Below, in pieces: positions 39,801-47,578 of a DNA stretch of 64,000 nt (its first letter is position 1; every line of letters begins with the position of its first letter). Position numbers and translations under genes: made by a program. Under the pieces are notes generated by a model. It searched no databases and had not been told where the DNA came from. It saw only the letters and a program-made list of their open reading frames with translations. The stretch lies in contig NZ_JANADP010000001.1 in assembly GCF_024199945.1 (NCBI RefSeq), positions 2,108,001-2,172,000 of the forward strand, read 5' to 3'. This DNA is from Bradyrhizobium sp. CCGUVB4N (GTDB lineage Bacteria; Pseudomonadota; Alphaproteobacteria; Rhizobiales; Xanthobacteraceae).

Positions 39801-40264
39801 TCTTCACTTTCGAGATCCACATGACGGACATCGTTACTGGTCGACCGACGCGATGGGAGACGCGCCGGGGAACCGGGTCGGGCGCCGAGCAACAAGTCCC
39901 GATCTATGTGGCCATCGGAGCGTCGCTCGCGTCGGTCTACCGTAGCGGGAAGTCCGGAGCGGGACGTCCATCGGGCATGTCGGTGGCGATTTTCGACGAG
40001 GCGTTCTCGAAGATGGATGGAAAGAATCAACGGCAGATGATGAGCTTTTACAAGAAGCTCGGTCTCCAGATCATCATTGCCGCGCCAAACGAAAAGAGGA
40101 TCGCCGTTCTAGAACATATCGATACTGTGATCGAAGTCGATCGAATTGGTGAAAACGCTCGGGTTACGGTGGCCGAGCTCAAGGAGCGAGCTCGTAGAGA
40201 ACTCCAGGCGATGGACCCCGATCGCATGTCCGATGACGAGCTCAAAACGATGGCCGCAGAATAG
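36824..40264 (+). CDS. jetC: Wadjet system SMC-like ATPase JetC (MksB/MukB-like)
   Basis: 1146 residues. The Walker A motif G-E-N-R-S-G-K-S-T is at residues 30-38 (R in place of the usual G), a long coiled-coil region spans about 230-930 with a non-coiled hinge near 380-560, the ABC signature is near residue 1020 (S-G-A-E-Q-Q-V-P), and Walker B is V-A-I-F-D-E-A-F-S-K-M-D. This is the layout of SMC-like motor subunits. Start: GTG at 36824 overlaps the jetB stop by four bases; an ATG follows at once. ATP-driven loop extrusion by JetABC brings plasmid DNA to JetD. No frame damage in 3.4 kb. Confidence 0.9.
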   Translation: MMELRHVSMVNWHLFDVEDFDLTGHVGVFGENRSGKSTILDMAQVVLTGGNKNVQRLNAVAGDKGKSRSASKRTIVDYCLGALGEDERKREQARTYICLGFVDTEGKRPPVTIGMAIEARRSETNETVLGRFVVTGKILKAADFIEVREGKRFAAEWDDVRNRIVSAVGQDNLVNHRDKAIDYVREYMRKLVPHASVVGEQNANSLQKAVVNAMTLDHDQTATEFVRNYILEKNNMKVGELRESIRTYRNINDTIRTMREKLEALVALKAILAELADSHERKALEQWISKRANWFGARTAYLAEVAKFTEEAAKRDAAKAEMDFIDDDLRAIEAEIRRLDIAISEHDAKSGRSALSQSLTSALQAGHRASIEFERRLDSVRSLQALVAMRDFGFDEFIPLISGLTRAAVGASIERPTGGLLDAEIRLIASDRVLVMKVDQARRDLIRKAEDEKGRALLLEERLRQHASGGSSIYLHEDTERLCLKLRQAGMSPRVLCNLIELSDVAWTAAAEGLLGRDREAVFVDRSDIARATAIFKDGRREFRRASLVSLNKLDPNGPGPRAGTFPALFKSDDRDAIAFIIRRHGTVRLADTIAQFNEPGRAIMKDGLYDDGLVRTHRAAEPSDFKIGKAAQTQAFRDLKEQAEQLSDAHARSDGAAKFADAAYVQLGRIFDDKLPSFKTIVADYEKSELERKEFEQRIAALDGAGDGGLKQKRQAQLELKRHRAGQRTPQEDAHRKHTRAADIAMHTIESGEGTSGSKLGARVAWASYGQYRKLYDRQSGRAAYRSRFEKLSTRAVLDRHRTIAFEASKAATGADDDRIKIERRMRQALGDYFDQFGVVSQVGTESEPLQEVRPWMETLIQEMEENELRRYERQAAEAADKAKTLLRGEFINALTSRISKMERELSAMNIGLADHPFHNERYSFHHTRLVEFQPILKVVEIGKTSPEALDMLFKGDEVPDDFPHRDTLREIEALLEDPEKDFGLFEDYRNFFTFEIHMTDIVTGRPTRWETRRGTGSGAEQQVPIYVAIGASLASVYRSGKSGAGRPSGMSVAIFDEAFSKMDGKNQRQMMSFYKKLGLQIIIAAPNEKRIAVLEHIDTVIEVDRIGENARVTVAELKERARRELQAMDPDRMSDDELKTMAAE

Positions 40265-40265
40265 G

Positions 40266-41432
40266 ATGCCGAGGCAGTTCACCGACGCGCGCCTGCTAAT
40301 GTCGGATCTTCTAGACCGTTTTGAAGGCGGCGCCGAAAGCCCGATCGCTTATCCGGACTATGACGGGTTTCTCAATGTTGCCCAGATGGACAAGTTCATC
40401 AAGGAGCTCCGCGATGCGGAAGGACGCGGAGGGATCCGGATCGCCAGGGGGCGTGGACTCAAAAGTGAGCAGATCAAGCACGTCAGGCTGGAGAACGCCC
40501 CGCCGGTCTACGAACTTCTCGAACGGAGACCGGTCGGAGAGCTGATGGAGGTGGCCGCTAACCGCCTGTTCGACGGACTGGAACTGCCTGTTGAATTTCA
40601 GGGCGCGGTGGATGGGCTTCGGTTGGCTTGGTCACGCGGGCGCGAATGGCAGGGCTTCTCGCTGGACGACGTGGATCGCCTAAGGCCTGCCTTCGTGATG
40701 GCGAAGGCTATATTGGAGGGCAAGCACGCAGGCCTAGACTATCGGACGTTTTCCCGTCGCTTCGGCGGGGAAAGTAAGCGGCTCGAAAGGCTGGAAGGAC
40801 CCGTGGTCAGGCTGTTGAGCGGAGCATTGGAGCTTCCGCCGGGCGCTCGCCCAAGAGATGCGCTTCGGACACTAGGACTTGAGAAGTTCGCCCCCCCAAT
40901 GCTGATCTCCGGCCGGCTCGATTTTGACGTGGCCGAGTTATCGGCCGCAGGGCCGAAGTATTTCGGCATTTCACCGGACGAGGTCCGACGTCTCAGGGTT
41001 CGAGAAAAGCCCCAGTATGTTTTGACGATCGAGAACTTCGCCAGCTTCAATCGTCATGTCAGGGAGGCCGACCCGGAGCGCGCCGGCGTCACCATCTACG
41101 TCGGCGGATACCCTTCAATGGCGACGCAGGACGCCCTAAGAACCCTAGCGACGACCCTGCCTACCGACGTTCCATTTTACCATTGGTCGGATATCGACCC
41201 GGATGGCACTTGGATCTTCTGCACCATCGAGACCTCAATCAGTAGGGCGCTCAAGCCCCATCTCATGTCTGCGGATCTGGCCGATAGGCTAGGGAAGGCG
41301 CCGACAGAAAGACTGAGATTGCCCGCCGGACCTGTCACGTCAGCTATTTCGGATCTCATCGACTATCTTCGACGTGATGACGCCAAGTGGTTGGAGCAAG
41401 AGGAGCTCGATCCCGTACTGCCCCAATCGTGA
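40266..41432 (+). CDS. jetD: Wadjet system nuclease JetD (MksG, Toprim-like, DUF2220-type)
   Basis: 388 residues from the ATG at 40266, one base after the jetC stop. An N-terminal helical region (DUF3322-like) is followed by a Toprim-type C-terminal domain: the acidic residue in V-L-T-I-E-N-F-A-S-F-N and the D-x-D in W-S-D-I-D-P-D-G-T-W-I-F, the expected metal-binding residues of the topo VI-like nuclease. JetD cuts the DNA that JetABC has reeled in. With the three genes upstream it completes an apparently intact Wadjet locus. Confidence 0.88.
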   Translation: MPRQFTDARLLMSDLLDRFEGGAESPIAYPDYDGFLNVAQMDKFIKELRDAEGRGGIRIARGRGLKSEQIKHVRLENAPPVYELLERRPVGELMEVAANRLFDGLELPVEFQGAVDGLRLAWSRGREWQGFSLDDVDRLRPAFVMAKAILEGKHAGLDYRTFSRRFGGESKRLERLEGPVVRLLSGALELPPGARPRDALRTLGLEKFAPPMLISGRLDFDVAELSAAGPKYFGISPDEVRRLRVREKPQYVLTIENFASFNRHVREADPERAGVTIYVGGYPSMATQDALRTLATTLPTDVPFYHWSDIDPDGTWIFCTIETSISRALKPHLMSADLADRLGKAPTERLRLPAGPVTSAISDLIDYLRRDDAKWLEQEELDPVLPQS

Positions 41433-41837
41433 TCTTCTTGACGAGGTCGCGGCGGCGGTTTGCCTCTCTCGACATCTGGCGTCTTTGCGGAAAGACTTCG
41501 GAGGCGCGAGCGCCCGGGGGGCAGTCGAGGACGACGCAGAATTTGGCGGCCGTATCGAGCGCGGTCGCAAGCGCGGCCCCAACAGATACTTGCGCATCGA
41601 CTCCCACCAGCCGCACGAGAAGCCAATTCCACCATCACGCGACGCTGTGCATCGCGGACAAGGGGCGATCAGCGTGGCCAAGCGGCGGCACGGCTCGATC
41701 GAGGCCGCTACAAAGGCAGCAGCGGAATGACGCGGTGGGTCGGGCTCGACGTCATTGTTGACAACCTCATGAGCTTCGGTCGCGCTCTGGACGAGCAGTC
41801 ACTAAAAAAGGTAGCCACTTCCAGAGTAACCTTGGCT
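41433..41837 (+). other. downstream region of the jet operon, uncertain small frames
   Basis: A frame overlapping the end of jetD and ending at 41730 (tail S-V-A-K-R-R-H-G-S-I-E-A-A-T-K-A-A-A-E) and a 38-codon frame starting at 41727 with ATGA overlap and ending at 41843 may be coding, but no family is recognised and codon use is not convincing. Confidence 0.25.
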
Positions 41838-41872
41838 CGATAAGCCCCGACGGTCCCCGGCGGGGCTTATCG
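41838..41872 (+). terminator. strong hairpin downstream of the jet operon
   Basis: Perfect 12-bp stem CGATAAGCCCCG / CGGGGCTTATCG around an 11-base loop. There is no T-run after it, so it may be a bidirectional terminator of weak type or a protective 3' hairpin. Confidence 0.6.
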
Positions 41873-42216
41873 CTTGCCTGCATGGTTGACGCGCCCTTCA
41901 GAGCCGCGATTCTTGCGCCCGAGAGTAGCTAGTGAACGCACTTCCACCGGGTTCGCGCCACTCGTTCGGCTCAACCTCGGCTCGTGCCGAATCCATCTTG
42001 ATTATGTTGACTGAAGTCCGTCAAAGGGACGCGCTGTCGTCTTTGATCCGCCACCTTGCGACGTTCTCTTTTCGATAAGCACCTCGCCTTCATGCATGAT
42101 CTGGCTAAGGTGCAAGTCAGCGGATGCGGCTGAGCAAGGGACGAGCTAGGAAGGCGCCGACTTGGAGAATTTCCCAACACCCCTTCCGATCAAACTGAAC
42201 GTGGGAATTGAGTTCA
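41873..42216. other. no gene recognised
   Basis: Spacer between the hairpin and the small membrane protein gene. No coding feature supported. Confidence 0.4.
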
Positions 42217-42561
42217 ATGTTGAAAATTGTAGCAGTAGCGGCAATTTTTGTAGGAGAAGCCCTTTCAATAATCGCCGAATTGATTGCCTCAAAGAAATTT
42301 GGAACGGTGAGTGCGCCTCTAACAACGCTTCTGCCGATGTTCCTGCTGATAACGTTGGGCGGCATCCTGCTCGTCTTTGGATACGCCATCGGCTACATGC
42401 ATCTCAAGAACATTTGGATAATTGTCGCGATATCGGTGGGATCGATTTTAGTGGTGGAGCCCATTCTCACATTTCTGCTGTTCCGCGACGTGCCTACAAC
42501 CGGCTCACTGATCGGGCTGGTTTGCGGCGCGGTGGGCACGCTCGCAGCGATTTTCTTATAA
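42217..42561 (+). CDS. small four-helix membrane protein (SMR/EamA-like)
   Basis: 114 residues from ATG 42217 (an in-frame TTG lies nine bases upstream). Four hydrophobic helices: I-V-A-V-A-A-I-F-V-G-E-A-L, L-L-P-M-F-L-L-I-T-L-G-G, W-I-I-V-A-I-S-V-G-S-I-L-V-V, and L-I-G-L-V-C-G-A-V-G-T-L-A-A-I-F-L. A Glu in helix 1 (G-E-A-L) and one in helix 3-4 (V-E-P-I) resemble small multidrug resistance or EamA half-transporters. The substrate is unknown. No operon partner. Confidence 0.6.
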   Translation: MLKIVAVAAIFVGEALSIIAELIASKKFGTVSAPLTTLLPMFLLITLGGILLVFGYAIGYMHLKNIWIIVAISVGSILVVEPILTFLLFRDVPTTGSLIGLVCGAVGTLAAIFL

Positions 42562-43041
42562 ACGCTCGTTTGGTCGGAGCTCAATTGGCAGGCTTGGGCG
42601 AGATAGGTGATGGAACTGAAGAGGTCGGCGCGGCAGGCTCGGCACTCGCTGGAGAGGCTGGCGTTGGTCGGGAAGGTGGCGGCTTTGGACCGAATGGTGT
42701 CCGCCGTTACCCGCTTTGGATCGCGCGTCTTCGGCGCGCCTGTCTCGTGCGCCAACCACCCTGGTCTGACAACGCAGTTACCCGTTCGTCGGGTTTATCT
42801 GACCTCCGGTCCTTCTCGCGAACTCCGGCTCGGCAAGCATGTTGCTCTTTTTGAGGCATGCGCTCGACGCGTGCGCCCGATCGGGACTACAGCCCCCAGG
42901 CCGCCAAGCCATGTCGTAAAAAGGCGGAAACGGTTGCCGCGCGTAGCCGCGCTGCGGCTCTGGTCCGCACCAATCCCGGCCCATCTCCGGCCTGTGTCGG
43001 CCTACCCCAGGCCCTTTGTCCTAGAGCGAGGAAATGGTGGA
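42562..43041. other. no gene recognised
   Basis: Several overlapping short frames on both strands; none recognisable. A Met-Glu-Leu-Lys frame at 42607 has some helical character but no known relative by eye. Confidence 0.35.
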
Positions 43042-43575
43042 TCATCCCCGAACTAAGCTACGCACGATCGCCTTGATTCTGACCGCGATCGACTGCACTA
43101 TCGTGGCAAAGTGCACCGCCGTTTGGACCACCGCCGAGCTGATGCCGGGCTCCCGCAGCGTTTTCTCACGAGCGTCCATGCAGTCGCCGCACCATTTACC
43201 ACGAAGACTGCCTACGACCACAACTTGAAATTTGACCCTGTTCACAACGGGGGCGCGACAACATTCGCGCGTAACCGCACCAGCATCGCCTTGTATTCCG
43301 GATTGGATGCGAGGTGAACGAAGCGCTATTAAACCTTGTTCATCGCCATCACGGCAGCCGCACATTTCGCTGCTGCGATCGCCGCTGGTGTGATCACGAC
43401 GGCCGCCGCGGATACCATCGCCTCTATGACAGTGAGTTGCGAGTCGCAATCGCGCTCGCCAGCAACAGACCGTATTTGCTTTGCGGTAAAAGCGTCTCAT
43501 CGGTCATCGTTGGCGCCGGAGTCAGACGTCCTTGGCGCAATCCGGAATTTGATCCCTCAACTGCTCGATTGACAT
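43042..43575 (-). pseudogene. ahpD: alkylhydroperoxidase AhpD, decayed
   Basis: Starts seven bases after ahpC with M-S-I-E-Q-L-R-D-Q-I-P-D-C-A-K-D-V, then a TGA. Later pieces in shifted frames read T-M-T-D-E-T-L-L-P-Q-S-K-Y-G-L-L-L-A-S-A-I-A-T-R-N, V-I-E-A-M-V-S-A-A-A-V-V-I-T-P, N-P-E-Y-K-A-M-L-V-R-L-R, and W-C-G-D-C-M-D-A-R-E-K-T-L-R-E with the C-x-x-C active site kept. At least three frame changes and stops. Intact AhpD reduces AhpC through lipoamide. The decay leaves ahpC without its usual partner here. Confidence 0.88.
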
Positions 43576-43581
43576 GTTGCC

Positions 43582-44136
43582 TCAGGCGAGCTGCAGCGTC
43601 TCGCCGCCGATTTCGCGATTGCAGGGGCAGAGCTCATCGGTTTGCAGCGCGTCCAGGACCCGCAGCGTGTCTTTCGGGCTGCGGCCGACATTCAGGTTGG
43701 TCGCATAGACATGCTGGATCGTATTCTCCCGATCGACGATGAACGTGTAGCGATGGGCGACGCCCTCAGGCGAGCGCACGCCAAGGCCATCGACAAGGGC
43801 GCCTTTGGAGTCAGAAAATTGCCAGATCGGAAGGCGATGCAGGTCTTTGTGCTCGCGGCGCCAAGCGAGCTTGCAGAATTCGTTGTCGGTTGAGCCGCCA
43901 AGCACGATCGCATCGCGATCGGCAAAGTCCCTGGATAGCCGGGCAAACTCGGCGATTTCGGTCGGGCAGACGAACGTGAAATCCTTGGGGTAGAAGAAGA
44001 TGATTTTCCATTTTTCGGGAAAGCTCTCTTGAGTCAACGTCTCGAACGCGCTCTGCCCCTTCTCTTCCTGCAGGTGAAAGCCGGGCTTCACGCCCGTGAC
44101 TTCGAACGGCGGCAACTTACTTCCAATTCCAAGCAT
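43582..44136 (-). CDS. ahpC: peroxiredoxin AhpC (AhpD-partner type)
   Basis: 184 residues from the ATG at 44136 (M-L-G-I-G-S-K-L-P-P-F-E-V). The peroxidatic Cys is in F-T-F-V-C-P-T-E-I-A-E-F, and the C-terminal Cys pair is in D-E-L-C-P-C-N, the AhpC form that works with AhpD. It reduces hydrogen peroxide and organic peroxides. It is intact, whereas ahpD downstream is broken, so electrons must come from another reductant. An OxyR site was not recognised. The frame is open 63 bases upstream but those residues are not family-like. Confidence 0.93.
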   Translation of the reverse strand: MLGIGSKLPPFEVTGVKPGFHLQEEKGQSAFETLTQESFPEKWKIIFFYPKDFTFVCPTEIAEFARLSRDFADRDAIVLGGSTDNEFCKLAWRREHKDLHRLPIWQFSDSKGALVDGLGVRSPEGVAHRYTFIVDRENTIQHVYATNLNVGRSPKDTLRVLDALQTDELCPCNREIGGETLQLA

Positions 44137-44646
44137 GTGCGTCCTCTCAGGGTTGCTTCGCGTGGAGCGATGGTTCGGCTTCATCGAAGCAATTGACATG
44201 CCACTCGATCTTGCGGCTTAGACCGGCGGAAATGCACCACAGGTACTGATTGGTTTGAGGATTCCGGAGAATCGATCGGGGAGGCACCAGCACTTCGATG
44301 CTGTGGGGCGAGCCGGGCTGGCGACCTGACGAAAAACGTGCACATTCGAACGTCAACATCATCTGGTTAATGGAAGGCAGAGGACACCGCGAAGCGCCGT
44401 TGCATTCCCATTCGGGCGCTTGATGGGTGCACGGATTTGGCGGTCACGGCCTGTGGCATGTGTTTTCTCCTTAACCTACTTCGCTCTGGCAAAATCACTT
44501 GCTGCGATCTTGGTGTGTTTGGACTTAGTCGAAACGACTTGCTCGGGTGGGGGCGCCGAGCGATCCGCGAGAAGAAACGTTCTGCGAGGCTGTCCTCGGT
44601 ATCGATGATCGAGGCGCGGCAGATTGGTGACGCTCGCGAGGGGGCT
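44137..44646. other. no gene recognised
   Basis: Upstream of ahpC on one side and of the di-iron gene on the other. Short frames only; no recognised promoter motif. Confidence 0.4.
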
Positions 44647-44708
44647 TCAAGTGCAGCTGCAGGAGTGTAGCACGGAGTTGTATCCTACCAAAACAAGGAG
44701 GCGACAAC

Positions 44709-44801
44709 ATGCTACTTTGTGTAGCAAGATGCTATGCGCGCGTTCGGAACGAAAAATCGGAACGAAAAAACAGTGTCCCACAAGCGCGTGATTCGGAGTA
44801 G
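44709..44801 (+). CDS. possible 30-residue leader peptide of the di-iron gene
   Basis: ATG at 44709 follows a perfect AAGGAGG seven bases before. The frame M-L-L-C-V-A-R-C-Y-A-R-V-R-N-E-K ends with TAG at 44799-44801, four bases before the ATG of the di-iron gene. It is Cys- and Arg-rich. The strong initiation site, and the lack of an equally strong one in frame with the di-iron gene upstream, suggest translational coupling or leader control. It could instead be a chance frame. Confidence 0.4.
   Translation: MLLCVARCYARVRNEKSERKNSVPQARDSE
44710..44726. repeat. short inverted repeat at the start of the leader
   Basis: TGCTAC-TTTGT-GTAGCA, a perfect six-base dyad overlapping the leader start codon. 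It could be an operator or an RNA hairpin that hides the start. Confidence 0.5.
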
Positions 44802-44805
44802 TCGG

Positions 44806-45546
44806 ATGATCACGCCGGTTCGACGGAACTGGAGTCCCAAGGTATTGTTCAATGGTTTGACGCCCGCGATGTTCGCTGCCGAGCCATCTATTGTACGCGC
44901 GCGTTGGGACAAGTTGTGGCCGGATTTGTATACGGAATATGACGCGAGGCATTTGAAAAAAGAACTGTCCATTCGTAGCTTGATCGTTACCGACGAAGCT
45001 GAGGCATTCTTTGACGCCTGGGCTGCGGATGAAGAGCGTCACACCGATGGCTTCGTCCAAATCATAGAACTCGTCGCTGGCGGATCCGAAGAGAATCTTC
45101 GGGAGAGATTGAACGATCGATCCCATAATTTTAGTTCGATCAGTGAATACTTGAAAGACGAATTCTCTCTAATGGTTATGATCGCATTTGATGAAATGTG
45201 TACTTGCCACGCCTATGCTACAGAAAGGGAGTTTTATGTCAGACTTCGGAACGACAGATTCCTTGGCTGGCTGAGAGAAGTGATCGCCGACGAGGCGGTT
45301 CACTCGATGAATGCGGTTAACGTTATCCGCGCCCGCTACGACGACCGCATCCGCGAAGTCGGCCCAATCCTTGATAGTCTGATCAGTGACTTCGCTGATG
45401 ATCCTCCTTACGCCGGCACCTTCGTTCTGGACTACTTCGGCGGGTCATATACGAAAGAGCTTTTTGTCAAGTGCCGCGCCGCGATCCTGAGAAATCTTGC
45501 CAAGCCACTCACGACCGCAGAGCGAAACAGACCGAAGCCAATTTGA
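44806..45546 (+). CDS. ferritin-like di-iron carboxylate protein (oxygenase/desaturase-like)
   Basis: 246 residues from the ATG at 44806 (GGAG seven bases before); an in-frame ATG at 44734 would add 24 basic residues. The helical core has two E-x-x-H type pairs, D-E-E-R-H-T-D-G-F and A-D-E-A-V-H-S-M-N, with an additional helix F-D-E-M-C-T-C-H-A-Y-A-T-E between them. This arrangement is that of di-iron carboxylate enzymes such as acyl-ACP desaturases and AurF-like N-oxygenases. The reaction is unknown. It may be coupled to a short leader peptide. No partner genes nearby. Confidence 0.65.
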   Translation: MITPVRRNWSPKVLFNGLTPAMFAAEPSIVRARWDKLWPDLYTEYDARHLKKELSIRSLIVTDEAEAFFDAWAADEERHTDGFVQIIELVAGGSEENLRERLNDRSHNFSSISEYLKDEFSLMVMIAFDEMCTCHAYATEREFYVRLRNDRFLGWLREVIADEAVHSMNAVNVIRARYDDRIREVGPILDSLISDFADDPPYAGTFVLDYFGGSYTKELFVKCRAAILRNLAKPLTTAERNRPKPI

Positions 45547-45779
45547 CCTCAACGCCGTCGCGCCCCGCTTTCGGAGGCTTCCAGCACCGAGGCCCAGCTC
45601 ACTCCTTCGGCTTAAGATGACCGGCTGCTGCACAACAAATAGCGAATGTCGAATGGCGCCGTTGCCTTTAGGATCGACGGAGGCTGTCTCAGTCTTATCG
45701 CTGAGTTCGCTAGACCCAAATTGTTCGCCAGACGTTGGATCTGCGACAAGCCTGCCCTTGGCGTTGCAGACGCCGGGGT

Positions 45780-45878
45780 TTACCCAGCTGCCGATACCTT
45801 TTTTTCGGTAATGACCGTGTAGCCGTGCACCTTGGCCAAGGCGATGACGAAGGGATCGGCTTTCTCTTTGCCTGTTCA
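45780..45878 (-). pseudogene. DUF4411/PIN-like toxin fragment
   Basis: The minus-strand frame reads K-A-D-P-F-V-I-A-L-A-K-V-H-G-Y-T-V-I-T-E-K-K and stops. A-D-P-x-x-I-A-x-A followed by V-x-T-x-E is the C-terminal hallmark of PIN-like DUF4411 proteins, usually toxin-type ribonucleases. Only about 30 residues remain. Confidence 0.6.
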
Positions 45879-45978
45879 AACTGGAACTGCTGCCGGTCGC
45901 GCTGGAGACATAACCTGGGCTAGCCGAGAATCTACTCAGCCTAGGGAGCGAACCGACTGATAAATTATTGGAGCAACC

Positions 45979-46864
45979 TTATTTCTGTGGCCAAGAAATG
46001 CGTCGCGCCCGTCCATGACCGGCCTTCGTGACGCCACTGCGCTTGACCTTGTACCGGTCGAGCTTTCTGAGGGCACGCGACCCAGATAGCCCATCAGCTC
46101 GCGCGGGGTTTGAAAGAAGATCGCCGATCTCGGCCAACACGCCCACAGCCGCTATGAGATGGATCCCACGTACCGCCTGGAGGGCCGCGACAACCTGTGA
46201 GAGCGACCATTCGGGCACCACTTCGCGGATAGCATTTTCCAAACGCTCCAAACATTCGCCTTCCTGGCGTATTCCCTCGAATAGCTCTTCGAATGCGATG
46301 CGCTGCTCGCGGTACTCGATCTTCTGCGCCGACGGCCATCTCATGTGGCCTGGTCCCCACGTTGTCTTGCCCGGATAGATGCGTCCCAGCCGCAGCATCA
46401 ATGACCAAATCTGTTGACGCTTGCCCTGGAGGTCCTTCTTCACTAAATGACGGGCGCGCGCGAGAGCGCGCATAGCCTCATGGTGTTCGTCCGACACCCA
46501 TACCGCGGTAAGCTCACTCAGCGCGCAACAGCTTGGCGGGGCTTACCGCATCGCGCCGGTTCGTCTTCACTCGATCGCCGGCGTTCTTCGGAACGAGAGA
46601 GGGGGCGACCACCAGGCAGTCATGGCCGAGGCTCTTGAGCAATCTGTAGAGGCCATATCCCGTCGGCCCTGCTCCGTAGCAAAACGTCAAATGACAGCAT
46701 TTTGCTGCAAGCTTTGCCACCAGCTTTCGGATCGCCGCCTCCGTAGCAGGAAACTCCCCCAGATACCGGACCTTGCCGCCACGGCCGCTATCAGCAATTG
46801 CTACCGCATTACGCAATTTTGACGTAGCGATTCCGACAGAGGCCTCGGTATGATGAGCCACGGC
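45979..46864 (-). pseudogene. IS110-family transposase, frameshifted
   Basis: The N-terminal half (46864 down to about 46520) has the DEDD-type features V-G-I-A-T-S-K-L-R-N-A-V-A and C-Y-G-A-G-P-T-G-Y-G-L-Y-R, then R-V-K-T-N-R-R-D-A. After a frame change near 46515 the rest reads L-T-A-V-W-V-S-D-E-H-H-E-A-M with the C-terminal Q-A-V-R-G-I-H-L-I-A-A-V-G. It differs from the IS110-type enzyme at 7 kb. The end of the C-terminal domain is missing. Confidence 0.85.
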
Positions 46865-46961
46865 TCGCCCTCCTTGTTTGAGGCTCTGCCTGGTCCATCC
46901 GGGTAACCCTTGTCGCAACATCGAGGGTGAGCGCCTCATTTTGTGGATAGTGACGCCAGCG

Positions 46962-47065
46962 GGAAAGCGGAAAGCTGTCGTGCATCTCATGAAGGCTCAC
47001 GGGATGATGAGCGAACGGCGGGCGTGCAAGGCCATCGGCTGTTGCCGCATGACCATCAGATTTCG
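46962..47065 (+). pseudogene. IS3-family orfB N-terminal fragment
   Basis: G-K-R-K-A-V-V-H-L-M-K-A-H-G-M-M-S-E-R-R-A-C-K-A-I-G-C is the start of a rhizobial IS3 orfB. It ends abruptly where an amidase fragment begins. Confidence 0.7.
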
Positions 47066-47270
47066 CAGGAGGTCGCCGACATTCTGGCAACTCTTGCGCG
47101 CGAGAAACGCACTATTTCTCCGCCGCCTGCAAGATTATCTCGAGAATGCCTCGCATCGGACATCCTTCTGCTGCACAATCCAGCGCGTCGGGCGAATTTC
47201 GAGGTGCTGCGATCCAGTGAAACGCCGAGCGTTCTCGTCGAAATGGGTTCATTTCAAATAAAGACGACGA
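47066..47270 (+). pseudogene. N-acetylmuramoyl-L-alanine amidase, C-terminal fragment
   Basis: V-A-D-I-L-A-T-L-A-R-E-K-R-T, L-H-N-P-A-R-R-A-N-F-E-V-L-R and S-E-T-P-S-V-L-V-E-M-G match the last part of AmiC-type amidases (amidase_3), including the second catalytic Glu. No Zn-ligand half is present. A chromosomal gene fragment caught between IS remnants. Confidence 0.75.
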
Positions 47271-47484
47271 ATTGCTGCTGCGATCATCATCGAGCCAACG
47301 TCGTTGCGGCGCCTAAGACCGGTCTTGAGGTTTTGCATACGACAGACCACGACGCTCTAAGTGCCGCAATTGCCGCGGCTCCGCCTCGCTGGATGAGGGG
47401 ACGACTGTCCGCGAAGCGCCCAGGGCATTGGGGATAAACCGCAATCAGTAGTGTGACGCGCTTGAAAGCTAAGCCGGTTGGCGC

Positions 47485-47525
47485 TACCGAGATGTAATGT
47501 TATAACATAACGCTGCATCTCGGTA
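47485..47525. repeat. nested palindrome upstream of gcrA-like gene
   Basis: Outer arms TACCGAGATG (47485-47494) and CATCTCGGTA (47516-47525) are perfect inverted repeats and enclose the Zur-type palindrome at 47494-47511. Confidence 0.8.
47494..47511. promoter_or_regulatory. Zur-type operator
   Basis: GTAATGTTATAACATAAC fits the alphaproteobacterial Zur box (core ATGTTATAACAT is a perfect palindrome). Zur represses zinc-uptake genes when zinc is ample. The next gene downstream (gcrA-like, 47579) is not a known Zur target; the element may be left over from another promoter. Confidence 0.6.
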
Positions 47526-47578
47526 ACGCCATGGATCGTCATACCGCTCCGGTTGCTAGATGCGCAGGTGAGAACGGG

